Assembly (NCBI RefSeq): GCF_003688495.1
Contig: NZ_REFH01000009.1
Coordinates: forward strand, 656,143 to 720,142
Direction: 5' to 3'
Length of the DNA stretch: 64,000 bases
Source of the DNA: Flavobacterium weaverense
Lineage (GTDB): Bacteria; Bacteroidota; Bacteroidia; Flavobacteriales; Flavobacteriaceae
The notes below the pieces were generated by a model. That model was not told the DNA's origin, searched no databases, and saw only the letters and a program-made list of their open reading frames with translations. Each line of letters starts with the position of its first letter. Position 1 is the first letter of the stretch. A program made the translations under genes and the position numbers. Positions 8,061 through 17,346 of this stretch are shown one piece after another.

Positions 8061-9971
8061 ATGAATAAATTTGAACAATTAGGATTGAGTGAATCGTTAC
8101 TGAAGGCGATTTTAGATCTAGGATTTGAAAGTCCGACCGAAGTACAGGAGAAAGCGATTCCCCTATTATTGGAAAAAGATACAGATATGGTTGCGTTGGC
8201 TCAGACAGGGACAGGGAAAACGGCAGCATTTGGTTTTCCAGTTATCCAAAAAATTGATGCTAACAACAGAAACACACAAGCATTAATTTTATCTCCAACA
8301 CGCGAACTTTGTTTGCAGATTACCAACGAAATTAAAAACTACTCTAAATACGAAAAAGGTATTAATGTGGTAGCAGTTTACGGTGGAGCTAGCATTACAG
8401 ATCAAGCGAGAGACATAAAGAGAGGTGCACAAATTATTGTGGCAACTCCAGGAAGAATGCAAGATATGATTAATAGAGGATTGGTTAACATTTCTCAAAT
8501 CAACTATTGTATTCTTGACGAAGCTGACGAAATGTTGAACATGGGTTTCTACGAAGATATCGTAAACATCCTTTCTACTACGCCAGACGACAAAAACACA
8601 TGGTTATTCTCTGCAACAATGCCTGCTGAAGTAGCACGTATTGGAAAACAATTCATGAAAGATCCAATTGAAATTACAGTTGGAGCTAAAAATTCAGGTT
8701 CAGCTACAGTTTCTCACGAGTATTACTTAGTGAATGCGCGTGATCGTTACGAAGCGTTGAAACGTTTAGCTGATGCTAATCCAGACATTTTCTCAGTAGT
8801 TTTTTGTAGAACAAAACGTGATACACAAGCTGTTGCTGAAAAATTAGTAGAAGACGGATATAGTGCTGCTGCATTGCACGGAGATTTATCTCAAGCGCAA
8901 CGTGACGGTGTAATGAAATCTTTTAGAGGTCACCAAATCCAAATGCTTGTAGCTACTGACGTTGCTGCACGTGGAATTGACGTTGATAGCATTACTCACG
9001 TTGTAAACTACCAATTACCTGACGAAATCGAAACTTACAATCACCGCTCAGGTCGTACTGGTCGTGCTGGTAAATTAGGAACTTCTATTGTAATCGTTAC
9101 TAAAAGTGAATTGCGCAAGATTTCTTCTATTGAAAGAATCATCAAGCAAAAATTCGAAGAAAAAACAATTCCTTCTGGAATTGAAATCTGCGAAATTCAA
9201 TTATTGCACTTAGCTACTAAAATTAAAGATACAGAAGTTGATCACGAAATCGACAACTACTTACCTGCTATTAATAGCGTTCTTGAAGACTTGTCAAAAG
9301 AAGAATTGATTAAGAAAATGGTTTCAGTTGAATTTAACCGTTTTATCAATTATTATAAGAAAACAAGAGATATTTCTACTCAATCTGGCGAAAGACGCGA
9401 GCGTGATGATAGAGATGGTGCTCCAAGAGAAAATAATGGTGGTGGTGCAACAAGATATTTCGTGAACATAGGTTCTAGAGATAACTTCGACTGGATGTCA
9501 TTAAAAGATTACTTGAAAGAAACATTAGACTTAGGTCGTGATGACGTTTTCAAAGTAGATGTAAAAGAAGGTTTCTCTTTCTTTAACACAGATCCAGAAC
9601 ATACTGATAAAGTAATGGAAGTATTGAATAACGTTCAATTAGAAGGACGTAGAATCAATGTTGAAATTTCTAAAAATGATGGTGGTGGAAGACGTGACCA
9701 TAATGGAAGAAGCTCAGGTGGAAGTTTTGGTGGTGGAAGAAGTTCTGCTCCAAGAAGAGAAGGTAGTTTTGCTCCAAGAAGAGAAGGTTCTTCAGGTGGC
9801 GGATTTAGAAGCGATAGAAATTCAGCTCCAAGAGAAGGTGGTTTCGGTCCTAGAAGAGAAGGTGGATTTACATCTGACAGACCTAGAACTGAAGGTTCAT
9901 CTGATAGAGCACCTAGACGCTCTGAAAGCTTTGGTGATTCACCAAGACCAAGAAGACCAAGAAGAGACTAA
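8061..9971 (+). CDS. deaD: DEAD-box ATP-dependent RNA helicase with DbpA-type RNA-binding domain
   Basis: Read from ATG 8061 the protein has 636 residues and starts MNKFEQLGLSESLL. Helicase motifs in order: Q motif (GFESPTEVQ, Q29), motif I AQTGTGKT (47-54), PTREL, GG, TPGR, DEAD (153-156), SAT (184-186), ATDVAARGID and HRSGRTGR (328-335). Residues about 465-537 form a DbpA RNA-binding (RRM-like) domain (TRYFVNIGSRDNFDW). The last 95 residues are a low-complexity tail with repeated APRREG/GG units. This architecture is that of CsdA/DeaD helicases, which unwind structured RNA in ribosome assembly and cold growth. An in-frame TTG at 8037 was rejected because it lies in the promoter element. Confidence 0.95.
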   Translation: MNKFEQLGLSESLLKAILDLGFESPTEVQEKAIPLLLEKDTDMVALAQTGTGKTAAFGFPVIQKIDANNRNTQALILSPTRELCLQITNEIKNYSKYEKGINVVAVYGGASITDQARDIKRGAQIIVATPGRMQDMINRGLVNISQINYCILDEADEMLNMGFYEDIVNILSTTPDDKNTWLFSATMPAEVARIGKQFMKDPIEITVGAKNSGSATVSHEYYLVNARDRYEALKRLADANPDIFSVVFCRTKRDTQAVAEKLVEDGYSAAALHGDLSQAQRDGVMKSFRGHQIQMLVATDVAARGIDVDSITHVVNYQLPDEIETYNHRSGRTGRAGKLGTSIVIVTKSELRKISSIERIIKQKFEEKTIPSGIEICEIQLLHLATKIKDTEVDHEIDNYLPAINSVLEDLSKEELIKKMVSVEFNRFINYYKKTRDISTQSGERRERDDRDGAPRENNGGGATRYFVNIGSRDNFDWMSLKDYLKETLDLGRDDVFKVDVKEGFSFFNTDPEHTDKVMEVLNNVQLEGRRINVEISKNDGGGRRDHNGRSSGGSFGGGRSSAPRREGSFAPRREGSSGGGFRSDRNSAPREGGFGPRREGGFTSDRPRTEGSSDRAPRRSESFGDSPRPRRPRRD

Positions 9972-10059
9972 CATTCATTGTTAATCTTCTTATAATTATA
10001 TAAGGAAACTACAAAATATTCAATCTTGATTTATTACTTTTAAAGTTTTAAATTAGCAT

Positions 10060-10827
10060 ATGAAATATTTTGTAGTTTTCTTTTTTTTAGTCCTATCTAT
10101 AACTGCAATTGCGCAAGTTAAAGAGCCTTCACAGAAAGTTAATGGTATAATTATTAGTAATACTACCCGGGAACCCTTAGTCGGCGTTAATATAATTAAT
10201 GTCAACAAAGTAAGAGGTGCCACTACTGATTTAGGAGGATACTTTGAACTAGATGTTCAAGTAAATGACACCCTTCATATAACTAGCTTAGGATTCCAAT
10301 CGTTACGCGTACGCGTTACTAACGACTGGATAAAAAACAAAAGCACAAAAATCCAACTAACAGAAAAAGCAATTGCACTTGAAGAAGTTGTAATTCGACC
10401 ATTCAATTTAACTGGTTATCTAGAAGTTGACACTAAAATCATTCCTATCAAAGAAAACTTTAGATATAGTATTTCTGGACTTACTCAAGGTTATGAAGCT
10501 GGTGAATATTCTCCTAACGCATTTGGAAGAGTCCTCGGATCAATTTTTAATCCTGCAGACGTTCTCTACAATTTCTTTGGTAAAAACCCTAAAGAATTGA
10601 AAAAATTAAAGGAGATGAAAAAGGATGACACCGTTAGAAATCTTTTAGAATCTAAATTTGATAGAGAGATGATTGCTGTGTTATTAGGAGTTGAAAAAAA
10701 TGAAATAGCTGAAATTTTACAACGTTGTAACTATTCTGAATCATTTATTCAAACGGCAAATGACTTACAAATAATGGACGCCATAAGCGGATGTTACGAA
10801 GAATACAAAATTCTAAAGAAGAAATAA
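10060..10827 (+). CDS. Secreted protein with CarboxypepD_reg-like domain
   Basis: A 255-residue protein with a signal peptide (1-19, ending AIAQ) followed by a carboxypeptidase regulatory-like beta-sandwich (about 27-110: VNGIIISNTTREPLVGVNIINVNKVRGATTD) like the N-terminal extension of Bacteroidota TonB-dependent receptors. Here there is no receptor barrel; the C-terminal 140 residues are mostly helical and unassigned. Probably periplasmic or outer-membrane associated. A good terminator follows. Confidence 0.75.
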   Translation: MKYFVVFFFLVLSITAIAQVKEPSQKVNGIIISNTTREPLVGVNIINVNKVRGATTDLGGYFELDVQVNDTLHITSLGFQSLRVRVTNDWIKNKSTKIQLTEKAIALEEVVIRPFNLTGYLEVDTKIIPIKENFRYSISGLTQGYEAGEYSPNAFGRVLGSIFNPADVLYNFFGKNPKELKKLKEMKKDDTVRNLLESKFDREMIAVLLGVEKNEIAEILQRCNYSESFIQTANDLQIMDAISGCYEEYKILKKK

Positions 10828-10872
10828 AAGTAAATAAAATTTAAAACTATCTTATTCGAAATTTTAAATATA

Positions 10873-10907
10873 AATCCTCAATTACTAAAGTAGTTGGGGA
10901 TTTTTTT
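10873..10907 (+). terminator. Terminator after the CarboxypepD_reg-like gene
   Basis: Stem AATCCTCAA with TTGGGGATT (one G-T pair), loop about 11 nt, then seven T (10901-10907). Confidence 0.7.
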
Positions 10908-10917
10908 AAACTTTTTA

Positions 10918-10951
10918 TTGACTCAAAATCAAAAAAAATTACATATATTTA
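10918..10951 (+). promoter_or_regulatory. Probable promoter of the small lysine-rich gene
   Basis: TTG at 10918-10920 and TATATTTA at 10944-10951 (consensus TAnnTTTG, last base differs), 23 bp apart. It gives a leader of about 30 nt before the ATG at 10989. Confidence 0.45.
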
Positions 10952-10988
10952 CTTACAATAATTAAACCTAATTTTAAATATCTAGATC

Positions 10989-11099
10989 ATGGCAAAAAGT
11001 CAAGACGCAAAGAAAGTTGCGAAAAAAGAGCCTTTAAAAACAGCAAAGGAAAAGAAAGAAGAAAAAAGAGATAAGAAAAACGCACCAAAAAGAGATTAG
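10989..11099 (+). CDS. 36-residue lysine-rich protein of unknown function
   Basis: A short ORF of 36 codons (starts MAKSQDAKKVAKKEP, ends NAPKRD). It has 13 lysines and 2 arginines among alternating Lys/Glu/Asp/Ala residues and no hydrophobic core, so it is probably disordered or a single charged helix. Support for it being real: a promoter-like pair upstream, its own strong bidirectional terminator 17 bp downstream, and isolation between two terminators. It could bind RNA, DNA or ribosomes, but nothing in the sequence shows this. Confidence 0.6.
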   Translation: MAKSQDAKKVAKKEPLKTAKEKKEEKRDKKNAPKRD

Positions 11100-11107
11100 G
11101 TACGAAT

Positions 11108-11147
11108 AAAAAAAAGGCTATTAAAATTATTTTAATAGCCTTTTTTT
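11108..11147. terminator. Bidirectional terminator between the small gene and guaB
   Basis: Perfect 11-bp stem GGCTATTAAAA (11116-11126) with TTTTAATAGCC (11130-11140), loop TTA, flanked by eight A and seven T, so it works in both directions for the convergent genes. Confidence 0.85.
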
Positions 11148-11164
11148 AGATTTCAAAAAGAAAT

Positions 11165-12637
11165 TTATCTTGAATAATTTGGAGCTTCTTTTGTAATAGT
11201 CACATTATGAGGATGACTTTCATTAATTCCACTGGCAGTAATTCTAACAAAACGTCCAGTCTCTTGCAAAGTTGGAATGTCTTTTGAACCACAATAACCC
11301 ATTCCTGCACGAAGACCACCAATAAACTGTTGCATACTCTCGTTTAATTCGCCTTTATATGGCACACGACCTACAATTCCTTCTGGAACTAATTTCTTAA
11401 CATCATCTTCAACATCTTGAAAATAGCGATCTTTTGAACCTTCTTGCATTGCTTCAACAGAACCCATTCCTCTATAAGACTTGAATTTTCTTCCTTCGAA
11501 TATAATAGTCTCTCCAGGAGATTCCATTGTACCTGCAAGCAATGAACCTAGCATAACACAGTCAGCACCCGCTGCAATTGCTTTAGGAATATCACCTGTG
11601 TAACGTATTCCACCATCAGCAATTACGGGAACACCTGTTCCTCTTATAGCCGCAGCTACTTCAAGTACTGCAGAGAATTGTGGAAATCCTACACCAGCGA
11701 CAATACGAGTTGTACATATTGAGCCTGGACCAATACCTACTTTTACACCGTCAGCACCATTTTCAACTAAATATTTAGCTGCTTCTGGAGTAGCAATATT
11801 ACCTACTATAACATCTAATTCTGGAAATTTAGCTTTTACCGCTTTTAATACATCTACAACACCTTTTGTATGTCCGTGAGCTGTATCAATGATCACAGCG
11901 TCAACTCCAGCGTTTACTAAAGCAGTTGCTCTTTCTACCGCATCAGCAGTAACACCTAAAGCAGCAGCTACTCTTAAACGTCCAAATTTATCTTTGTTAG
12001 CGTTTGGTTTTTGAGTTAATTTAGTAATATCTCTGAATGTAATTAAACCAACCAATTCATATTTGTCATTTACAACCGGTAATTTTTCAATTTTATGTCC
12101 TTGTAAAACAATTTCAGCTTGTTCTAGAGAAGTACCTTCTGGAACGGTCACTAAATTTTCAGTAGTCATAACCTCAACAATAGCTCTTGCGCCATTTTTT
12201 TCAAAACGCAAATCTCTATTAGTTACAATACCTTTTAGAATTTTATTTTCATCTACAATTGGAATACCGCCAATACCATATTCCTTCATAGCATTTTTAG
12301 CATCTGCAACTGTCGAAGTCAACGGTAAAGTTACAGGATCAATAATCATCCCTGACTCAGCACGTTTTACTTTTCTAACTTTAGCAGCCTGCTGCTCAAT
12401 AGTCATATTTTTATGCAAAACACCAATTCCTCCCTCTTGCGCCATAGCTATTGCCATAGAACTTTGAGTCACTGTATCCATAGCAGCGGATACAATAGGA
12501 ACATTAAGCGTTATATTTCTTGAAAATTTTGATTTGATACTCACTTCGCGTGGAAGCACATTTGAGTAATTTGGAACTAATAAAACATCATCGTAAGTTA
12601 ATCCTTCACCGATAATTTTAGAGTTGTGTGCGATCAT
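11165..12637 (-). CDS. guaB: IMP dehydrogenase
   Basis: A 490-residue enzyme that oxidises IMP to XMP with NAD, the first step from IMP to GMP. The catalytic loop VGIGPGSICTTR carries C308. Other signatures: TYDDVLL, SAAMDTVT, AHGH, ADGGIRYTGDI, GSLLAGT and the YRGMGS flap segment. A tandem CBS pair lies inside the barrel (about 96-210; MTTENLVTVPEGTSLEQA), where family members bind purine nucleotides as regulators. Length and start (MIAHNSKIIGEGLTYDD) are typical. Promoter TATATTTG at 12667-12674. Confidence 0.97.
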   Translation of the reverse strand: MIAHNSKIIGEGLTYDDVLLVPNYSNVLPREVSIKSKFSRNITLNVPIVSAAMDTVTQSSMAIAMAQEGGIGVLHKNMTIEQQAAKVRKVKRAESGMIIDPVTLPLTSTVADAKNAMKEYGIGGIPIVDENKILKGIVTNRDLRFEKNGARAIVEVMTTENLVTVPEGTSLEQAEIVLQGHKIEKLPVVNDKYELVGLITFRDITKLTQKPNANKDKFGRLRVAAALGVTADAVERATALVNAGVDAVIIDTAHGHTKGVVDVLKAVKAKFPELDVIVGNIATPEAAKYLVENGADGVKVGIGPGSICTTRIVAGVGFPQFSAVLEVAAAIRGTGVPVIADGGIRYTGDIPKAIAAGADCVMLGSLLAGTMESPGETIIFEGRKFKSYRGMGSVEAMQEGSKDRYFQDVEDDVKKLVPEGIVGRVPYKGELNESMQQFIGGLRAGMGYCGSKDIPTLQETGRFVRITASGINESHPHNVTITKEAPNYSR

Positions 12638-12666
12638 TGCAATTGTAGTTGGAGTTTAATTGCGTG

Positions 12667-12674
12667 CAAATATA
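12667..12674 (-). promoter_or_regulatory. -7 promoter element (TATATTTG) of guaB
   Basis: Minus-strand TATATTTGCACGC matches TAnnTTTG with the common GCA extension, 29 bp upstream of the guaB ATG. Confidence 0.6.
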
Positions 12675-12796
12675 CATAATCTTAAGTAAAAAAACAGAGT
12701 TCTTGCAGAATAAATAATTAAATTGCGGTTCAAACTCAATTCTTTGAGTTAAAAGCATTAATTAGTTTCCTTTAAATAATCCATAATTATTTCCGT

Positions 12797-15301
12797 ATGA
12801 TAGAATCTGAAACTGATTTGAAAGGACTTTCTACTGAAGATGTATTACAATCTAGAACATCATTTGGTGCCAATAGTATAGATCATGCGAAAAAAAACAT
12901 CTTTCTAAATTCAGTTAAAGAAATGGTAGTGGAACCTATGTTCTTGCTACTATTAACAGCGACAAGTATATACTTTATAACTGGTGATTATGGAAATGGT
13001 ATTTTCATGGCTGCCGCAATTCTATTAGTCTCTGCGATATCACTTTACCAAGAGTCAAAAAGTAGATCAGCTGTCAACGCTTTAAAAAAGCTATCGCAAC
13101 CTAAAAGTAAAGTGATTCGTAACGGCGAGACAATTGAAATAGCAAGCGAAGAAATAGTAGTTGGAGATTTACTACAATGTGAAGAAGGAACCTTTATTCC
13201 TGCTGATGGAATAATTGTCAAATCCAACGACTTTGCTGTAAATGAATCCGTATTAACGGGAGAATCAATGGCGGTACTTAAAAGTGAGTCGTCAACTATA
13301 AAAACTGTTTTTCTTGGAACTATTGTAACAAGTGGCTTAGCAATCTGTAAAGTAACCACTGTTGGAAATAAAACAGAGCTAGGAAAAATAGGAAAAAGCT
13401 TAGAAAACATTGTAGAGGAAAAAACTCCTTTACAAGTACAAATGGGGAACTTCGTAAAAAAAATGTCATTAGTTGGTTTAGTGATTTTTGCTTTTGTGTG
13501 GGCAATAAATTATTACAATTCAAATGAAGTTTTAGACAGTCTGCTAAAAGCACTGACTCTTGCCATGAGTATTATTCCAGAAGAAATCCCCGTGGCTTTT
13601 ACCACTTTTATGGCTCTTGGTTCTTGGAGACTATTGAAAATGGGGATTATCGTAAAGCAAACAAAGACTGTTGAAACTTTAGGTAGTGCCACGGTTATTT
13701 GCACAGACAAAACAGGAACTATTACTGAGAACAAAATGAGTTTAGCGCAATGTTACACTTTATCTGACAACAGTGTAAATGATAATTTTTCTGAGAATAG
13801 TACTATTGAACTATTGACAATCGCAATGTGGGCAAGTGAGCCAATTCCTTTCGACCCTATGGAAATTGCTTTACATGATGCCTATTCAAAATTGAATATT
13901 GCAGATGAACGTCCTAACTTTAAATTAGTTCATGAATACCCATTATCAGGAAAACCTCCGATGATGACTCACGTTTTCGAAAATAAAAATGGAAAACGAA
14001 TTATAGCTGCTAAAGGTGCAACCGAAGCATTGATAGCGACTTCAAATTTATCCTCAGAAGAGAAAGAGCAAGTTTTATCTGCAATGAAAAAAATGGCCTT
14101 ACAAGGTTATCGCGTTCTAGGTGTTGGACTTACTCCATTTTCAAGCACTACTTATCCTGTAAAACAGCAAGACTTTTCATTTGAATTTAAAGGATTAGTC
14201 GCTTTTTACGATCCTCCAAAAGCGAATATAAAAGCTACTTTTGAAACCTTGTACGATGCTGGAATTCAATTAAAAATCGTAACCGGTGATAATGCCGAAA
14301 CAACCGCTACAATTGCGAAGCAAATAGGTTTTAGAAACGCAGACAAAACATTGAATGGAGATGAATTAATGGCAATGGATGAGGAAACTCTTAAAGCACG
14401 CGTCATGGAAACTGCCATTTTTACAAGAATGTTTCCTGAAGCCAAACTAAAAATTATTAAAGCTTTAAAAGATAATAATCAAATCGTTGCTATGACTGGT
14501 GATGGTGTGAATGATGGACCCGCTTTGAAATCAGCACACATAGGAATTGCGATGGGAAAAAAGGGAACTGAAATTGCTAAACAAGCCGCTAATCTTATCC
14601 TTGTCGATGATGATTTTTCTAAAATGATCGACGCTATCGCCATGGGAAGAAAAATTTACAGCAACTTAAAAAAAGCGATACAGTATATCATTTCAATACA
14701 TATTCCCATCATATTGATTGTGTTCATTCCGCTCGCTTTAGGATGGATTTATCCTAATATATTTTCTCCGGTACACGTAATATTTCTTGAGATAATTATG
14801 GGGCCAACGTGTTCCATTATTTACGAAAACGAACCTATGGAACGAAATTTAATGCAAGTACAACCACGCCCTTTTACAAATACTTTTTTTAAATTAAAAG
14901 AAATTACAATCAGCATAATTCAAGGAATAGTTATTACAATAGGACTACTATTTGTCTATCAATATTGCCTTTACAGCAACTGTTCTGAAAGCACTACTAG
15001 AACTTTAGTTTTCGTAACATTGATTTCTTCAAATATCTTTCTAACGTTGACAAATCGTTCCTTCTACTATTCTGTACTGACTACTTTAAAATATAAAAAC
15101 AATTTAGTATTCATTATTATAAGCGCAACAGTTTTACTTACCGCAGCTTTATTGTTCATCCCATTATTTGCAAGCTTTTTTGAGTTCGAAAGAGTTTCTG
15201 CTTCCCAAATAGTTTTGAGCGTTTTAGTTGGTTTTATTTCTGTTTTATGGATAGAAATATATAAAGCATTTAAAAGAAGAAAAGTACATTATAATAAATA
15301 A
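12797..15301 (+). CDS. P-type cation ATPase, calcium-pump (P2) type
   Basis: An 834-residue P-type ATPase. Seen in order: N-terminal cation_ATPase_N segment (GLSTEDVLQSRTSFGANSI), TM1-2 (about 45-85), actuator domain with TGES (154-157), TM3-4 with PEEIP (261-265) in the ion-binding helix, phosphorylation site D304 in CTDKTGT, nucleotide domain (KGATEAL), hinge TGDGVNDGPAL, and C-terminal hydrophobic segments from about 630. The order and the PE(E/G)xP motif fit P2-type pumps moving Ca2+ or a similar hard cation, not the heavy-metal P1B type (no CPC motif). The transported ion cannot be proved. It converges on the DUF5723 gene with a 3-bp gap. Confidence 0.88.
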   Translation: MIESETDLKGLSTEDVLQSRTSFGANSIDHAKKNIFLNSVKEMVVEPMFLLLLTATSIYFITGDYGNGIFMAAAILLVSAISLYQESKSRSAVNALKKLSQPKSKVIRNGETIEIASEEIVVGDLLQCEEGTFIPADGIIVKSNDFAVNESVLTGESMAVLKSESSTIKTVFLGTIVTSGLAICKVTTVGNKTELGKIGKSLENIVEEKTPLQVQMGNFVKKMSLVGLVIFAFVWAINYYNSNEVLDSLLKALTLAMSIIPEEIPVAFTTFMALGSWRLLKMGIIVKQTKTVETLGSATVICTDKTGTITENKMSLAQCYTLSDNSVNDNFSENSTIELLTIAMWASEPIPFDPMEIALHDAYSKLNIADERPNFKLVHEYPLSGKPPMMTHVFENKNGKRIIAAKGATEALIATSNLSSEEKEQVLSAMKKMALQGYRVLGVGLTPFSSTTYPVKQQDFSFEFKGLVAFYDPPKANIKATFETLYDAGIQLKIVTGDNAETTATIAKQIGFRNADKTLNGDELMAMDEETLKARVMETAIFTRMFPEAKLKIIKALKDNNQIVAMTGDGVNDGPALKSAHIGIAMGKKGTEIAKQAANLILVDDDFSKMIDAIAMGRKIYSNLKKAIQYIISIHIPIILIVFIPLALGWIYPNIFSPVHVIFLEIIMGPTCSIIYENEPMERNLMQVQPRPFTNTFFKLKEITISIIQGIVITIGLLFVYQYCLYSNCSESTTRTLVFVTLISSNIFLTLTNRSFYYSVLTTLKYKNNLVFIIISATVLLTAALLFIPLFASFFEFERVSASQIVLSVLVGFISVLWIEIYKAFKRRKVHYNK

Positions 15302-15304
15302 TTT

Positions 15305-16699
15305 TTATTTTTTGGTTTTCCGTATTATGACATTAAGTCCTAATTGAAAGGAAAGACTATTTGCTTTACTTACATCATGATATTCCAAAAGATTATCAGC
15401 AAGAACATAGAAATTTACAGGTCCAAAGTGACTTGATAATCCTAATCCAATATTTTTATAAGAATACGAATCTAGAGTGTAAGTTGCTTTCAGTAGTAAA
15501 GACTTAAACAATTTTCTTCTATAATAAGTCGTAAAAGCTACTAGAGGAGTTCTTGGTGTTGTCATCATAAACAACTGTGCTCCTACTGCGCTTTTAAAAG
15601 TCGTTTCAGAATTATAATCTAGACAATCGCAATCCTCAGGTCTTTCTTCGTTAAACGAAAACTGAACTGAACCATTAAACTTAATAGGACGCCATGTTGT
15701 GTAGTTATTATATAATGTATCTAAAGGTATAGCTTCTTTAAATTCTTCATAAGCGTTTTCAATCGATTCGCCAGAACTGAATTTTGGAATCACTCCTTTA
15801 TAATCGTAAATACCTTTTAAAGATAAACTCTCAACTTCTTTCGAATGTCTTATAAAACCGATGTCCAAAACGCTAGCAGTAAGTTGTATGTTTTTCTTTG
15901 GATAATAAGTAAAACCAGCGTCAAACCCCAGTCCTAGATTACCGCTTAAAAAGGCTCTCTTCGTTATGTCCTTGACAACATTAGAATCATCATTTTTATC
16001 ATCATATTTAGCAATTCCAGAAGTGTTTAATTGTAATTGAGAATATATTACTTGCTCGTAAACTCCTATAGATGATGGAATCGTGTAAATATAACCAGAG
16101 TTAGAAGTAGAAGTAGCATTGTAAATACTTGAATAGATCTTTCCCCTGAAACCTGCAATAAATTTTTCATTGATGTTTTTATGAAAGCCAATATGAAACA
16201 CAGATAACATTTCTGCCTTAACATTTAAATCTTCCAAATTAAAAACTTTACCTAAGTAATCTCTATTTCCATCCAATGCTAAAACAGCAAAGTCTTTTGG
16301 GACATAACTCAATAAATCTAGTTCCTGATACATACCAAAGGAAATATAAGAATCATACTTTTCTCCAGCAATTTTAAAACCACCATTAAAAATCTCTAAT
16401 TGCTGATTTACCGACAGTTTATCATTTCTGCTGGCGGTAAATACTACAGCTTTTAACTTCTTATCAAAGTCGATTCCGTTATCAGCGAATAAATCGTAAG
16501 CAGAGAAGCCGCTTGATGCCGCATTAGCAGAAATACCAGAAATTAATGGGATACCAAAATACCAGTCATATTTAAAATCAGATCCTGGGTTAGTGAGTAA
16601 CGACTGCGGAACAGAAGTGAAATTATATAAGATTTGCTTATTCTGCGAAAAGCAATTAAGAGCGAGTAACAATGCTAAAATTAGTATAGACTTTCTCAT
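15305..16699 (-). CDS. DUF5723-type outer-membrane protein
   Basis: A 464-residue protein with a signal peptide (1-18, ending CFSQ) and beta-rich alternating hydrophobic strands, ending with a strand rich in aromatic and hydrophobic residues (SLSFQLGLNVII). The N-terminal 'LYNFTSVPQSLLTNPGSDFKYDWYFGIPLISG' matches the DUF5723 family as I recall it, a Bacteroidota-specific beta-barrel-like family of unknown role. Its start overlaps the stop of the upstream lipoprotein gene by 4 bp (ATGA), so the two are translationally coupled and probably act together in the outer membrane. Confidence 0.75.
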   Translation of the reverse strand: MRKSILILALLLALNCFSQNKQILYNFTSVPQSLLTNPGSDFKYDWYFGIPLISGISANAASSGFSAYDLFADNGIDFDKKLKAVVFTASRNDKLSVNQQLEIFNGGFKIAGEKYDSYISFGMYQELDLLSYVPKDFAVLALDGNRDYLGKVFNLEDLNVKAEMLSVFHIGFHKNINEKFIAGFRGKIYSSIYNATSTSNSGYIYTIPSSIGVYEQVIYSQLQLNTSGIAKYDDKNDDSNVVKDITKRAFLSGNLGLGFDAGFTYYPKKNIQLTASVLDIGFIRHSKEVESLSLKGIYDYKGVIPKFSSGESIENAYEEFKEAIPLDTLYNNYTTWRPIKFNGSVQFSFNEERPEDCDCLDYNSETTFKSAVGAQLFMMTTPRTPLVAFTTYYRRKLFKSLLLKATYTLDSYSYKNIGLGLSSHFGPVNFYVLADNLLEYHDVSKANSLSFQLGLNVIIRKTKK

Positions 16700-17244
16700 T
16701 CTACTACTAGATAAGCTGTGAGCCCTGATTTCATTTTAAACTTACCTTGATTGAAAGGAATACTCGTAAATTGAGGGGATTGATTGAGATTAAAAATAAT
16801 TTTAGTAGTTTCTTTTAACTGTTCAAGTGAAGAGCCAACTATGATATCAGTTTTTGGGATTTTATTTTCTCCAAAGGTATATGCTGGAATCGATAGACTT
16901 TGTGAGTAGACAATATCATCATTCTTATTTAAAAAATAAAGACCAACAACATATGCACGATTAATAGTGTTTGAAAGTTCGAAGTAAAGCTCCACTTTTT
17001 TTAATCGACGTCTAAAAAAAGAATCATTGAATAATTCAATTTTTGATTCTTCACTAAAACTAGTTTGTTGTATTCCACTGCCTGCGAAATCTTTTGAATC
17101 GATTTCAAAAGAGCCTAAGTTTGTAATAATAACAGGTTCTATCTTTAAATCGTTAGCCTGACTGAAATCTAAATCACTAGAGCACGAATAAGCAAAGAAG
17201 GAAAGCAATGCTACTAAAAATAGATTTGAACTTCTTACTATCAT
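16696..17244 (-). CDS. Small lipoprotein upstream of the DUF5723 gene
   Basis: A 182-residue lipoprotein. The signal peptide ends in the lipobox FAYSCSS (Cys at about 21). The mature part is beta-rich with no family I recognise (KVELYFELSNTINRAYVVGLYFLNKNDDIVYSQSL). It is the first gene of a two-gene unit with the DUF5723 protein (4-bp overlap). It may be the periplasm- or surface-exposed partner of that barrel; this is inferred from context only. Confidence 0.7.
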   Translation of the reverse strand: MIVRSSNLFLVALLSFFAYSCSSDLDFSQANDLKIEPVIITNLGSFEIDSKDFAGSGIQQTSFSEESKIELFNDSFFRRRLKKVELYFELSNTINRAYVVGLYFLNKNDDIVYSQSLSIPAYTFGENKIPKTDIIVGSSLEQLKETTKIIFNLNQSPQFTSIPFNQGKFKMKSGLTAYLVVE

Positions 17245-17346
17245 ACTATTCTAATTAAAAGAGGAATTGAAAGCAAAATATTAAATACGCCGATTCTAAA
17301 TTACGTTTTTAATACTAAAAAACTCTTTTTTTACAATAGAAAAATT

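Noticed and set aside
9660..9971. Tandem-like repeats in DNA (AGAAGAGAAGGT and similar)
   Set aside because: They encode the APRREG-rich low-complexity tail of the helicase, so they are coding repeats, not a mobile or structural element.
12063..12467. A 134-codon ORF on the plus strand
   Set aside because: Antisense to guaB CBS domains; no recognisable motif.
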